Origin: an uncultured Pelagibacteraceae bacterium
GTDB taxonomy: Bacteria > Pseudomonadota > Alphaproteobacteria > Pelagibacterales > Pelagibacteraceae
Direction of reading: 5' to 3'
DNA length: 64,000 nucleotides
NCBI GenBank assembly: GCA_902515095.1
Contig: CABXTC010000004.1
Span: 62,001-126,000 of the forward strand
Made by a program: the position numbers and the translations under genes. Each line of letters begins with the position of its first letter. The stretch's first letter is position 1. Shown in pieces: positions 46,391 through 54,123 of the stretch. The notes under the pieces are model-generated. The model saw only the letters and a list, made by a program, of their open reading frames with translations, ran no database searches and was not told where the DNA came from.

Positions 46391-47716
46391 CTAACTCCAA
46401 GGAAACGGACTGTTCGAAGTAGGGTGAAGTTCACCTTTCTCGTATCGGTTGAATCTAAATGGTTTCAACAAGTCACTTTCTTGTCCTAAAATTTCTTTCG
46501 CAACTAATTCACCAACGCCAATCATTTTATAACCATGGTTAGCATCTGCAATCATATAAACGTTTTCTAAAAATCTATCAAATATTGGAAAAGAATCTGG
46601 AGTCATACATCCAAGACCACCTGAAGGACCTTTTCTGTAAAGATCTGACTTACCTTCAAATCTTTTTTGACAATGAGCTAAAGCAGAACACCACATATCA
46701 TTAAAAGCCTCAGTGGTTTGGTATTCTGGTGACTCTATTCCGTAAGGATCCACATTTACTTCATCAAAATGCTTATCTACAATGTAAGGTGAAGTTCCAC
46801 CTTGGACACCCAGACCCTCAATATCAGGTTTGTAATAAATTCCCCAAATTTTATCTGTAATTAATTTTTTTGTTTTATCAGAATATAGAGGTGCAGTAGA
46901 ATCTACATGAATTACTGGAGGCTGTTCGCCATTATTCATTTTTAAAAAATCTGGTTCAACACCAATTACACCTTCTTGTAACATCCAGTAAGTCCACATG
47001 TCAGTCGTATGCATTTTACCATCTTTACCTTTGATATTTGCAGTTTTAGGGAGTTCAAGCATATTCCAGAAATCTCTAGCCCAAGGACCAGCCCCAATGA
47101 CTACTTGTTCGCAATCTATTGTGCCTTGATCTGTTTCTACTCCTGTCACAGCTTTACTGTTACTGCCTCTCTTGAATCCATTGACTTTTACACCTTTAAT
47201 TACTTGAACACCGTTTGAAGTTGATTTGTTTTCTAGAGCTCTAATAGAATCTTTGTTAAATGCATAGCCACCTTTTTTTTCATGAAGTACAGACGTAATT
47301 CCTTGTGCTTGCCAATCATTAAACATATCTTTCATATATTTCGTACAGTCTTTTTCACCTTCAATGAACTCAGATTCATAGCCTATTGCTTTTTGTTGTT
47401 CGTAAATTGTTGCAACATCTTTATGCATAACTTCTGGAGAAATTTGTAAATATCCAACAGCATTATATTTAAATGCTTTAGGATCACTTTCCCAAACTGA
47501 AACTGAATGAGCCATCAATTCTCTCATTGCTGGCTGGAAATAATTATTTCTTACAACACCACAAGCAATTCCACTTGCACCTGCAGCGATATCATTTTTT
47601 TCTAAAACTACAATGTCACCCGGATTTTTATATGTCTCTGATAATTTCCATGCAGTACTTAATCCGTGGATACCTCCACCTACTATAACAACTTTTGCTT
47701 TTGTCGGTAATGACAT
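46391..47716 (-). CDS. Orphan FAD-dependent amine oxidoreductase (DAO family)
   Basis: A 441-residue protein with an N-terminal FAD motif VVIVGGGIHGLSTAWKL (about 9-25). AAGASGIACGVVRNNYFQPAMREL resembles the SoxB-type covalent/flavin-binding segment, and a GG/ADANHGYKMIGVGELVA segment ends the FAD fold. It is related to sarcosine oxidase beta and dimethylglycine dehydrogenase but lacks the partner subunits. It could oxidise dimethylglycine, sarcosine or another secondary amine. It leads the glnA-like/mgs transcript, 70 bp upstream, and could supply a missing demethylation step; this is inference. Confidence 0.75.
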   Translation of the reverse strand: MSLPTKAKVVIVGGGIHGLSTAWKLSETYKNPGDIVVLEKNDIAAGASGIACGVVRNNYFQPAMRELMAHSVSVWESDPKAFKYNAVGYLQISPEVMHKDVATIYEQQKAIGYESEFIEGEKDCTKYMKDMFNDWQAQGITSVLHEKKGGYAFNKDSIRALENKSTSNGVQVIKGVKVNGFKRGSNSKAVTGVETDQGTIDCEQVVIGAGPWARDFWNMLELPKTANIKGKDGKMHTTDMWTYWMLQEGVIGVEPDFLKMNNGEQPPVIHVDSTAPLYSDKTKKLITDKIWGIYYKPDIEGLGVQGGTSPYIVDKHFDEVNVDPYGIESPEYQTTEAFNDMWCSALAHCQKRFEGKSDLYRKGPSGGLGCMTPDSFPIFDRFLENVYMIADANHGYKMIGVGELVAKEILGQESDLLKPFRFNRYEKGELHPTSNSPFPWS

Positions 47717-47756
47717 AAAAACAACTCTATTTTTCGTGCAATGTAAATATATAGTT

Positions 47757-47772
47757 TTTTATATATATAAAA
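47757..47772. repeat. 16-bp perfect AT palindrome upstream of the orphan oxidoreductase
   Basis: TTTTATATATATAAAA is its own reverse complement and lies between the MarR-like gene and the oxidoreductase gene. It is a candidate operator for the adjacent MarR-like protein, but AT-rich palindromes arise easily in such a genome. Confidence 0.35.
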
Positions 47773-47797
47773 TATATAAGTAAAACTTGTAAAGATG

Positions 47798-48148
47798 TTA
47801 AAAACTTAGATGTTTTAAAGTTTCAATATATCTATTGAATTCATGAATAAAACTCTCACTTGGCTTTATGTGTTTTTTCCTTTGATCATTTGAAGTTTTT
47901 TCTAAAAAAAAAAAACCTTTTTCACAGGCCTCATTTATCATCAGAGCAGACTTTGGACGTGAAGTTTTAAATAATTTAGTTTTGAGCTCTTCGACAGTTA
48001 GATTTTCTTTATATTTGTAAGCATGCATTACTAAAAGCATCATGTGATAATGTGATGGTGATTTTCTAAAAAAATAATTGCTAGACATGTGAGAAAGTTT
48101 CATTTGATCTTCCCAAAATTCCAATAAATCTTTAGCTGTTTTTGGCAT
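47798..48148 (-). CDS. MarR-like winged-helix regulator
   Basis: A 116-residue protein with helical N-terminus, a LTVEELKTKLFKTSRPKSAL recognition-helix region and a wing SNDQRKKHIKPSES, which resembles the DxRxxRxxLT wing of MarR proteins. No ligand or target can be read. It is coupled to tdm by a TAATG overlap and so probably controls tdm, the oxidoreductase or the tmo genes. Confidence 0.7.
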   Translation of the reverse strand: MPKTAKDLLEFWEDQMKLSHMSSNYFFRKSPSHYHMMLLVMHAYKYKENLTVEELKTKLFKTSRPKSALMINEACEKGFFFLEKTSNDQRKKHIKPSESFIHEFNRYIETLKHLSF

Positions 48149-50487
48149 TATGATCTAACTCTTGTCTTTTTAGGATCAAAATGTGGAAATGCTACTACTT
48201 TTGCAGAGATTCTTTTCTGATGCCCGTCAATTTTACCAACTTCTACTTCAGTTCCTTCATTTGAATATTGAGCATCAATTCTACACAAAGCTATATTTTT
48301 ATTTAAAGTTGTGGACAAACATCCACTAGTAATTATGCCAATTTGTGACCTTCCAACATGCACACAGTCACCGTGTCCTGCTATCTCTCTACCAATAAGC
48401 TCAAGACCCACAAGTTTCTTTTGAGGATTTGCTTTTCTTTCTTTTAACACCTCTTTACCAATAAAATTTTCCTCTTTAGTTTTCAATGGAACAGCAAAAC
48501 CTATTCCAGCCTCAAAAGGATCTTGTTGACCATCAAATTCATTACCAAATAAAATTAAACCCGCTTCAATTCTGAGCTTATCTAAAGCTGCAAATCCAGC
48601 AGGTATTAAACCCTCATCCTTTCCTGCTTCCATTAGTTTGTCCCAAACCTTAGGAGCATTTTTTGGATGACACCAAACCTCATATCCAAGTTCACCTGTA
48701 TAACCTGTTCTTGATACAATTAATGGAATACCTTGCAGGTTCTCAACTCTACAAATAGTAAATCTGAACCATTCTAATTCATCGATAGATGGCTGTGTTG
48801 GTGGAGTAAAAATTAATTTTTTTAATATCTCTCTACTTTTCGGTCCCTGTATAGACACGTTACTTATTTGGTCTGTTGAATTTTTTATATTAACTTTATA
48901 TTTTTTCTTTTTTGCTATTTCTTTTAACCATTCACCAGCATATTCATCACCACAAATCCATCTAAAACCAGTTTCACTTAGTCTTAACAATGTTCCATCA
49001 TCAAACATCATTCCATTTTCATAGCACATTGCAGAATAAACAACCTGACCTACTGCAAGTTTTTTTATATTTCTTGTAAGTGAATAATTCATCAATTCCT
49101 CAGCATCAGGACCTATAATTTCAAATTTTCTTAAGGATGATAAATCAATTAGAACTGCTTTTTCTCTACAAGCATTGTACTCTTCCACTACACCGTGTTT
49201 AGTATAATCATTTGGAAGCCAAAATCCCCTGGCGTCAATAAAGTTTCTTGTGAGTTTTGATGTTCGTTCGTAAAAACCAGAATTTCTAGTAAGTTTTTTT
49301 TCAGAGTCGGTTTTCATTCTAAAAGCAAATGATTTTGAGAATTCTTTTTTTTTATCATAAGTTCTAACAAAAATATCTGTTGGATTCCATGAATTACATG
49401 CGTCTATATCACTAGGACAAGCGGTAGTTCCTATAGTCAAATCCTTCAAAGCTCTAAACATTACGTAGTCTCCGGGCCTAGCAAATGATTCATCTGAAAT
49501 CACTGAATTTAAACCAGTAGCAGAAGTATTAAAAAATAAATTGATAGCATGCCAACCTTTTTGTTTTTTTACTCCATATTTAGCCATTGCATTATTTAGA
49601 TTATCAGAGCAGTTAGGATGACCAAAATAGCCAGCATCTTCATAATATTTTGAAGTACAAGCTAGATTAAATGTATCATGTTTTCCAACAGTATCTCTAA
49701 TCACTTCTACTAATGGCTCATGATCAGTGTCATAAAATTTTGAAAATAAACCTGGACCAGGAAAAGTATTTCCCATAAATGTCCTAGTTGTTTGCCAATC
49801 AAGACCTTTCTCAATTTTCTTATCAAGTTTTTTAGTATCAAACGCCACAAAATCTGAACATTGTCTTCCTGCTGGACTTATGACTTGAATAAAATCTCCC
49901 TCTTTAACCTCAAATGAAATAGCAGTTTGTCTTTTGATATTTTCTTCATGATTAGGTTCAAAAATAGGATCAGGAATTATTGATAATTCTTTATCTTTAA
50001 GTATTTTATATCTTTTAATGAATAACGTTATGTCGCTTGATGGATTTTGCTCAGATACTAACATATTATTTTGTGGAGCTGCAAAAATAACATAGCATTT
50101 ATCTTTAGATTTTATCTTTATTTTTTCACCACTTGGAGTTTGTTCATCAAATAAAATTGATGATTTAGATTTGTTAATGTCCAAATTTCTTTTTTTTAAT
50201 TGAAGATTTGTAATTAAAGAACTTTCATCTCTGCTCTTAAGCAATTCTTTTATAAAACTTTTTTTACAATTTTCTTTTTGATTTAAAATTCCAAGTTCAG
50301 GTTTACCATCTTTATCAAAACAAATAATTTCGCAAATTTGATTTCCTTCTTCATTTATAATTTCTATTTCATCATCAGGAAATATTTGTAAGCCTGTAAG
50401 ACCTCCAGCGTTGACAACATGTCTTTCAACTCCAGGTGGTAAAACATTAAGACCGGGTTCTTTAATATCCAAAGTAGTTTGCGACAT
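48148..50487 (-). CDS. tdm: Trimethylamine N-oxide demethylase
   Basis: Converts TMAO to dimethylamine and formaldehyde. The 779 residues split into an N-terminal DUF1989 metal domain and a C-terminal GcvT-like tetrahydrofolate-binding domain (about 400-775), the architecture of Tdm. Metal-site candidates are SPAGRQCSDFVAF, LACTSKYYEDAG followed by GHPNCSDN, and TTACPSDIDACN. The C-terminal GYTGELGYEVWCHPKNAP and GIGFAVPLK are GcvT-like. It is divergent from tmoX across about 100 bp. THF binding could trap the formaldehyde as methylene-THF. Confidence 0.92.
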   Translation of the reverse strand: MSQTTLDIKEPGLNVLPPGVERHVVNAGGLTGLQIFPDDEIEIINEEGNQICEIICFDKDGKPELGILNQKENCKKSFIKELLKSRDESSLITNLQLKKRNLDINKSKSSILFDEQTPSGEKIKIKSKDKCYVIFAAPQNNMLVSEQNPSSDITLFIKRYKILKDKELSIIPDPIFEPNHEENIKRQTAISFEVKEGDFIQVISPAGRQCSDFVAFDTKKLDKKIEKGLDWQTTRTFMGNTFPGPGLFSKFYDTDHEPLVEVIRDTVGKHDTFNLACTSKYYEDAGYFGHPNCSDNLNNAMAKYGVKKQKGWHAINLFFNTSATGLNSVISDESFARPGDYVMFRALKDLTIGTTACPSDIDACNSWNPTDIFVRTYDKKKEFSKSFAFRMKTDSEKKLTRNSGFYERTSKLTRNFIDARGFWLPNDYTKHGVVEEYNACREKAVLIDLSSLRKFEIIGPDAEELMNYSLTRNIKKLAVGQVVYSAMCYENGMMFDDGTLLRLSETGFRWICGDEYAGEWLKEIAKKKKYKVNIKNSTDQISNVSIQGPKSREILKKLIFTPPTQPSIDELEWFRFTICRVENLQGIPLIVSRTGYTGELGYEVWCHPKNAPKVWDKLMEAGKDEGLIPAGFAALDKLRIEAGLILFGNEFDGQQDPFEAGIGFAVPLKTKEENFIGKEVLKERKANPQKKLVGLELIGREIAGHGDCVHVGRSQIGIITSGCLSTTLNKNIALCRIDAQYSNEGTEVEVGKIDGHQKRISAKVVAFPHFDPKKTRVRS

Positions 50488-50506
50488 TTTTATAATTTAA
50501 ATTCAT

Positions 50507-50512
50507 ATTATA
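50507..50512 (-). promoter_or_regulatory. -10 element for tdm
   Basis: TATAAT on the minus strand, ending about 20 bp from the tdm ATG. No clear -35 was found, so the transcript leader would be short. Confidence 0.4.
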
Positions 50513-50526
50513 TTTAAATCTTCTAG

Positions 50527-50574
50527 TTGACTATCATTTTACTTAGGCACATACTAAGGGCACTTAATATTAAG
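50527..50574 (+). promoter_or_regulatory. tmoX promoter region with inverted repeats
   Basis: TTGACT (50527-50532), a 17-nt spacer and CATACT (50550-50555) form a plausible promoter. The inverted repeat CTTAG-N7-CTAAG overlaps the -10, and the palindrome CTTAATATTAAG (50563-50574) lies at the expected start site. Either could be an operator. The promoter overlaps the ORF-track start of tmoX, supporting the downstream start. Confidence 0.5.
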
Positions 50575-50586
50575 AAAGGGGAAATA

Positions 50587-51531
50587 ATGCGAAAAATAAT
50601 ATCGTTAGTTTCTGCAATTATAATCTCTGTGGTTAGTTTCGCTGGATTATCAAACGCAGATAGCAAAAAACCCATTGTCATCCCAACACATAACTGGTCA
50701 AGTCAAATTGTAATGGCTTACGTTATTGGTGGAATAATGGAAGACATGGGAAATAATGTAAAATATGTAAACGCTGACTCTCAAGCAGTTTATGAATCAA
50801 TAAGAATTGGTGATGTTTCTATATCACACGAGGTATGGGAGTCTGCTTTTGGTAAATCGTTTACAACAGCCTTAGACAAAGGTGGTTTATTAGATTGGGG
50901 AGATCATGAGGCAAGAACTCTAGAGGATATGGGTTATCCTAACTGGGTTGCTGAAAAAGGTTTATGCCCAGGACTACCAGACTGGACTGCTTTAAAAAAT
51001 CCTGATTGTGCTAAAAACTTTACAACACCTGACTCTCCAAATGGAAAAGGAAGAATGTTGGAAGGTCCACAAACTTGGCATGGTGACTTAATCCCTCAAA
51101 GAGTTGACGCTTTAGGCTTAGGAGATCTTTGGTGGGTTAAATTTGCTGGAAGTGCAGACGCACTATGGGCAGAGTTATCAGCAGCTGAAAAAGAAGGAAG
51201 AGGAACAATCATCTTTAACTGGACGCCAAACTTTACAGATGGTGCTGGTTTTACATTTATCGATTTTCCTCCATACACAGCTGGTTGTAGACCAGAAGAT
51301 GGTGGAGATGGAAAATGTGGTTCACCAGATGGTTATTTGAAAAAAGCAGTTAATGCTGACTTTCCAAAAACTCATCCAGATGCAGCAGCAATGTTTAAAA
51401 AACTTTCTTTTACAACAAGTCAAATTGGAGCAATGGCAGCTTTAGTTGATATTGACAAAATGACTCATGAAGATGCTGCAAAAGCATGGTTGAAAAAGAA
51501 TAAGAAAGTTTGGAAAGCTTTTACTAAATAA
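50587..51531 (+). CDS. tmoX: TMAO-type periplasmic binding protein
   Basis: Binding protein of the TMAO ABC importer, in the OpuAC/glycine-betaine family. From ATG 50587 (after a GGGG-rich SD) the 314-residue protein has a signal peptide (hydrophobic to about 20, LSNADSKK). Ligand-binding regions include HNWSSQIVMAYVIGGIMEDMG, SHEVWESAFG and FNWTPNFTDGAGFTFIDFPPYT, rich in the aromatics that cage trimethylammonium groups. The longer track start (50527) would add non-signal sequence lying in the promoter. A strong terminator follows. The partners tmoW/tmoV lie 1.6 kb downstream. Glycine betaine is an alternative ligand. Confidence 0.87.
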   Translation: MRKIISLVSAIIISVVSFAGLSNADSKKPIVIPTHNWSSQIVMAYVIGGIMEDMGNNVKYVNADSQAVYESIRIGDVSISHEVWESAFGKSFTTALDKGGLLDWGDHEARTLEDMGYPNWVAEKGLCPGLPDWTALKNPDCAKNFTTPDSPNGKGRMLEGPQTWHGDLIPQRVDALGLGDLWWVKFAGSADALWAELSAAEKEGRGTIIFNWTPNFTDGAGFTFIDFPPYTAGCRPEDGGDGKCGSPDGYLKKAVNADFPKTHPDAAAMFKKLSFTTSQIGAMAALVDIDKMTHEDAAKAWLKKNKKVWKAFTK

Positions 51532-51554
51532 GGTTAAAAGCAACTAAATCTTTA

Positions 51555-51589
51555 AATCTCTCCCAACATTGTTGGGGGAGATTTTTTTT
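51555..51589 (+). terminator. Strong Rho-independent terminator after tmoX
   Basis: A 13-bp stem (AATCTCTCCCAAC / GTTGGGGGAGATT, one G-U pair) with a 3-nt loop is followed by T8. It ends the tmoX transcript ahead of the three small unknown genes. Confidence 0.9.
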
Positions 51590-51602
51590 AAGCATTAATT
51601 GA

Positions 51603-52064
51603 ATGATTAAATATTTTTTAAGTATATTTATTAGTTTATTATTTTTAAATCAATCTTTAGCAAAAGATGTAAGCATAAATGAAAATATAGATCTTGAGTT
51701 TGTTTGTGATTTAGAAAAGAAAATAATTAAAAATTCAGAATATAATTATCGAACTTTTTTAGCTAAAGATTTAAATGAAAAAGGTTTAGATGAATTTAAA
51801 ATTTTATCAAAAAAACCAGAAACACTTTTGATTAAAGGGTTATCATCATTTCTTTCAGACTCAGCAAAACTTAATGTAAAAGTAGTGAATAAAGATGTAG
51901 TTTTATTCAAATCAATCAATCAAAAAAAAAATTATTCTGAATCCGGAATTATTACAAGAAAAACAGGTGAATTAATTCATGAAATAACGAAAAATATGAA
52001 AAGCAAAAACTCTGAAAAATATATTTCTATCTATTCATGCAATAAAGATGACAAAAAAGTATAA
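51603..52064 (+). CDS. Secreted protein of unknown function
   Basis: A 153-residue protein with an N-terminal signal peptide (SIFISLLFLNQSLA-KD near residue 20) and a Lys/Ser/Asn-rich remainder. Two cysteines remain in the mature chain (EFVCDLEKK and YSCNKDD). No family is recognised. It starts about 13 bp after the tmoX terminator and is followed by the MORN gene 34 bp later. Confidence 0.55.
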   Translation: MIKYFLSIFISLLFLNQSLAKDVSINENIDLEFVCDLEKKIIKNSEYNYRTFLAKDLNEKGLDEFKILSKKPETLLIKGLSSFLSDSAKLNVKVVNKDVVLFKSINQKKNYSESGIITRKTGELIHEITKNMKSKNSEKYISIYSCNKDDKKV

Positions 52065-52098
52065 CTCTTTTTTAATTAATTTTGTGTAAAATATTATT

Positions 52099-52476
52099 AT
52101 GAAAAAATATCTATATATCATATTTTTAAGTTTATTTATCAGTTCAGTTGCAATAGCAAGAAGTACTGGATGCAAAGAAGGAAATTGTGAAAATGGTTTT
52201 GGAAAATGGGTTTATACAGATAAAACTACTTACGAAGGCGAATGGGTAGACACTAAAAAAAATGGCCAGGGAGTTGAAACTTGGCCTAATGGATACATCT
52301 ACAAAGGTAATTTTAAAAATAGTGAGTGGAGCGGAGTAGGTGTTTTAACTTTTCCAGATGGCTCAACTTATGAAGGTGAATGGGCAAAAGGGTTTATGAA
52401 TGGGAAAGGTACTTTTACTTCGTCAAATGGGACTCAAAAATCTGGCATATGGAAAAATGGAAAGTTACAAGAGTAA
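52099..52476 (+). CDS. Secreted MORN-repeat protein
   Basis: A signal peptide ends near residue 20 (SSVAIARS). About four MORN repeats follow: TYEGEWVDTKKNGQGVETWP, YIYKGNFKNSEWSGVGVLTF, STYEGEWAKGFMNGKGTF and a last partial repeat. MORN repeats mediate membrane or protein contact. The role is unknown. The gene ends immediately before the next ATG. Confidence 0.85.
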   Translation: MKKYLYIIFLSLFISSVAIARSTGCKEGNCENGFGKWVYTDKTTYEGEWVDTKKNGQGVETWPNGYIYKGNFKNSEWSGVGVLTFPDGSTYEGEWAKGFMNGKGTFTSSNGTQKSGIWKNGKLQE

Positions 52477-53028
52477 ATGTCAAAAGAAAATTTTTTAAAT
52501 AGATTAAAATATTTACCTGAAACTACAAAGAAGTTTGGTGGGTTAGTGCTTATAATACTAGTTATATTATCTTCTTTTTTTGCATTAAACATAATGTTTG
52601 GTGGAGGTGATGAACTTGTAAGAAAAATGAAAATGGAAGAGGAGAGGATTGCTAAAGAAAAGAAATTAAGTGAATTAATTTCTAAATTGCCTTCAGGGAT
52701 ATTAGTAACTTTTGATGGCACAGATTATTTTAAGTTAACAGATGAAGTTTATGAGCAAGTTTGTAAAGCTACAAAATTAATTCCTCAACGTGCAATTATG
52801 GGGGCTAATTTTCTCAATTTTAGAGCACATGAAATTTATACAATAAACGGTAATAAAATTGATGAGACATTTGTTAAGTGGGATGAGGAGAAAAACAAGT
52901 GTTTTGCAGGTTTCACAGTGAGTGGGAGTAATGTTGGTGTTGACGAGTCAATAACTGTTAGTGGTGAAGCATTAAGTTTTTTAAGCACCGGAATCGATAC
53001 TAGAGTTTATTATATTAAAAATTTTTAG
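52477..53028 (+). CDS. Membrane-anchored protein of unknown function
   Basis: A 183-residue protein with one TM helix (about 24-46, VLIILVILSSFFALNIMF) after a basic N-terminus, then a Lys/Glu-rich coiled stretch and a beta-rich C-terminal domain. No family is recognised. It directly follows the MORN gene without a gap and precedes tmoW by 63 bp. Confidence 0.6.
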   Translation: MSKENFLNRLKYLPETTKKFGGLVLIILVILSSFFALNIMFGGGDELVRKMKMEEERIAKEKKLSELISKLPSGILVTFDGTDYFKLTDEVYEQVCKATKLIPQRAIMGANFLNFRAHEIYTINGNKIDETFVKWDEEKNKCFAGFTVSGSNVGVDESITVSGEALSFLSTGIDTRVYYIKNF

Positions 53029-53091
53029 GGGGAAAGTAACAATATTATGGATTTAATTTTATCCTAATTTCATATAACTTAACTAAAATTT

Positions 53092-54120
53092 ATGTCTGAG
53101 CCAGTAATCAAATGTGAAAATGTATACAAAATATTTGGAGCAAACTCTAAAAAAATGCTTCAAGACTCAAATGGGAATGTTGATGCTAAAACTTTTCAAG
53201 AAAATGGTTGTATCGTTGGAGTAAACAACGCCTCTTTTGAAGTTTCAAAAGGTGAGATGTTAGTTGTTATGGGTTTATCTGGTTCAGGTAAGTCAACTTT
53301 ATTAAGATGTATCTCGAGATTAACTGATGCAACAGGTGGTAAAATTTTTATAGAGGGCCAGGACTTATTACAATTAAATAACAAAGATCTTATAGATCTT
53401 AGAAGAAATAAAATGGGGATGGTTTTTCAAAGCTTTGCTTTACTCCCACATAAAACTGTTGTGGAGAACATTGCTTTTCCACTTCAGATTAAAGGGATCA
53501 AAACTGAGGATAGTATAAATAAAGCAATGCATATGGTTAAGCTAGTTGGCCTTGAAGGTAGAGAAAATTATTTTCCTAGAGAACTTTCAGGAGGGCAACA
53601 ACAAAGAGTAGGTATAGCAAGATCTTTAGCGGTTGAGCCCGATATTTGGTTTTTAGATGAGCCCTTTTCAGCTTTGGATCCGTTAATTAGAAAAGAGATG
53701 CAAGATGAGTTTTTAAGACTTCAAGACAAGTTACAAAAAACAATTATGTTTATCACGCATGATTTTGATGAGGCTTTAAAACTTGCTGATAGAATTGCTA
53801 TCATGAAAGATGGAATAATTGAGCAGCTAGACACTCCTGCAAATATTGTTTTAAACCCAGCTACTGAATATGTCAGAAAATTTACTGAAGAAGTGCCGAG
53901 AGAAAAAGTTTTATTAATTAAAGATGTTATGGATACATCGAAAGATAATTTGGGTGATTTACAAGTCTCTAAAGATGAAATCATAGAGAATGTTGCAGAA
54001 AAAATTCTTACTCAAGAAAAATCAGTTGCCGTAGTTGATAACAATAATGAAATTATAGGCTCTATTAATCCAACAAAAATAATCAATACAGTTTTTGGAG
54101 GAAGAAAAAATAATAGTTAA
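53092..54120 (+). CDS. tmoW: TMAO/glycine-betaine ABC transporter ATPase
   Basis: A ProV/OpuAA-type ATPase (342 residues). Walker A GLSGSGKSTLLRC, Q-loop FQSFALLPH, signature LSGGQQQRVGIARSL and Walker B DIWFLDEPFSALDP are intact. The C-terminus (about 270-340) is a shortened CBS-like regulatory region. A 3-bp gap separates it from tmoV. With TmoX it energises TMAO (or glycine betaine) uptake. Confidence 0.9.
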   Translation: MSEPVIKCENVYKIFGANSKKMLQDSNGNVDAKTFQENGCIVGVNNASFEVSKGEMLVVMGLSGSGKSTLLRCISRLTDATGGKIFIEGQDLLQLNNKDLIDLRRNKMGMVFQSFALLPHKTVVENIAFPLQIKGIKTEDSINKAMHMVKLVGLEGRENYFPRELSGGQQQRVGIARSLAVEPDIWFLDEPFSALDPLIRKEMQDEFLRLQDKLQKTIMFITHDFDEALKLADRIAIMKDGIIEQLDTPANIVLNPATEYVRKFTEEVPREKVLLIKDVMDTSKDNLGDLQVSKDEIIENVAEKILTQEKSVAVVDNNNEIIGSINPTKIINTVFGGRKNNS

Positions 54121-54123
54121 ATT

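Noticed and set aside
50527-50586. Extended N-terminus of tmoX as given in the ORF track
   Set aside because: The extra residues precede a clear signal peptide and overlap a promoter; a strong SD sits before ATG 50587.
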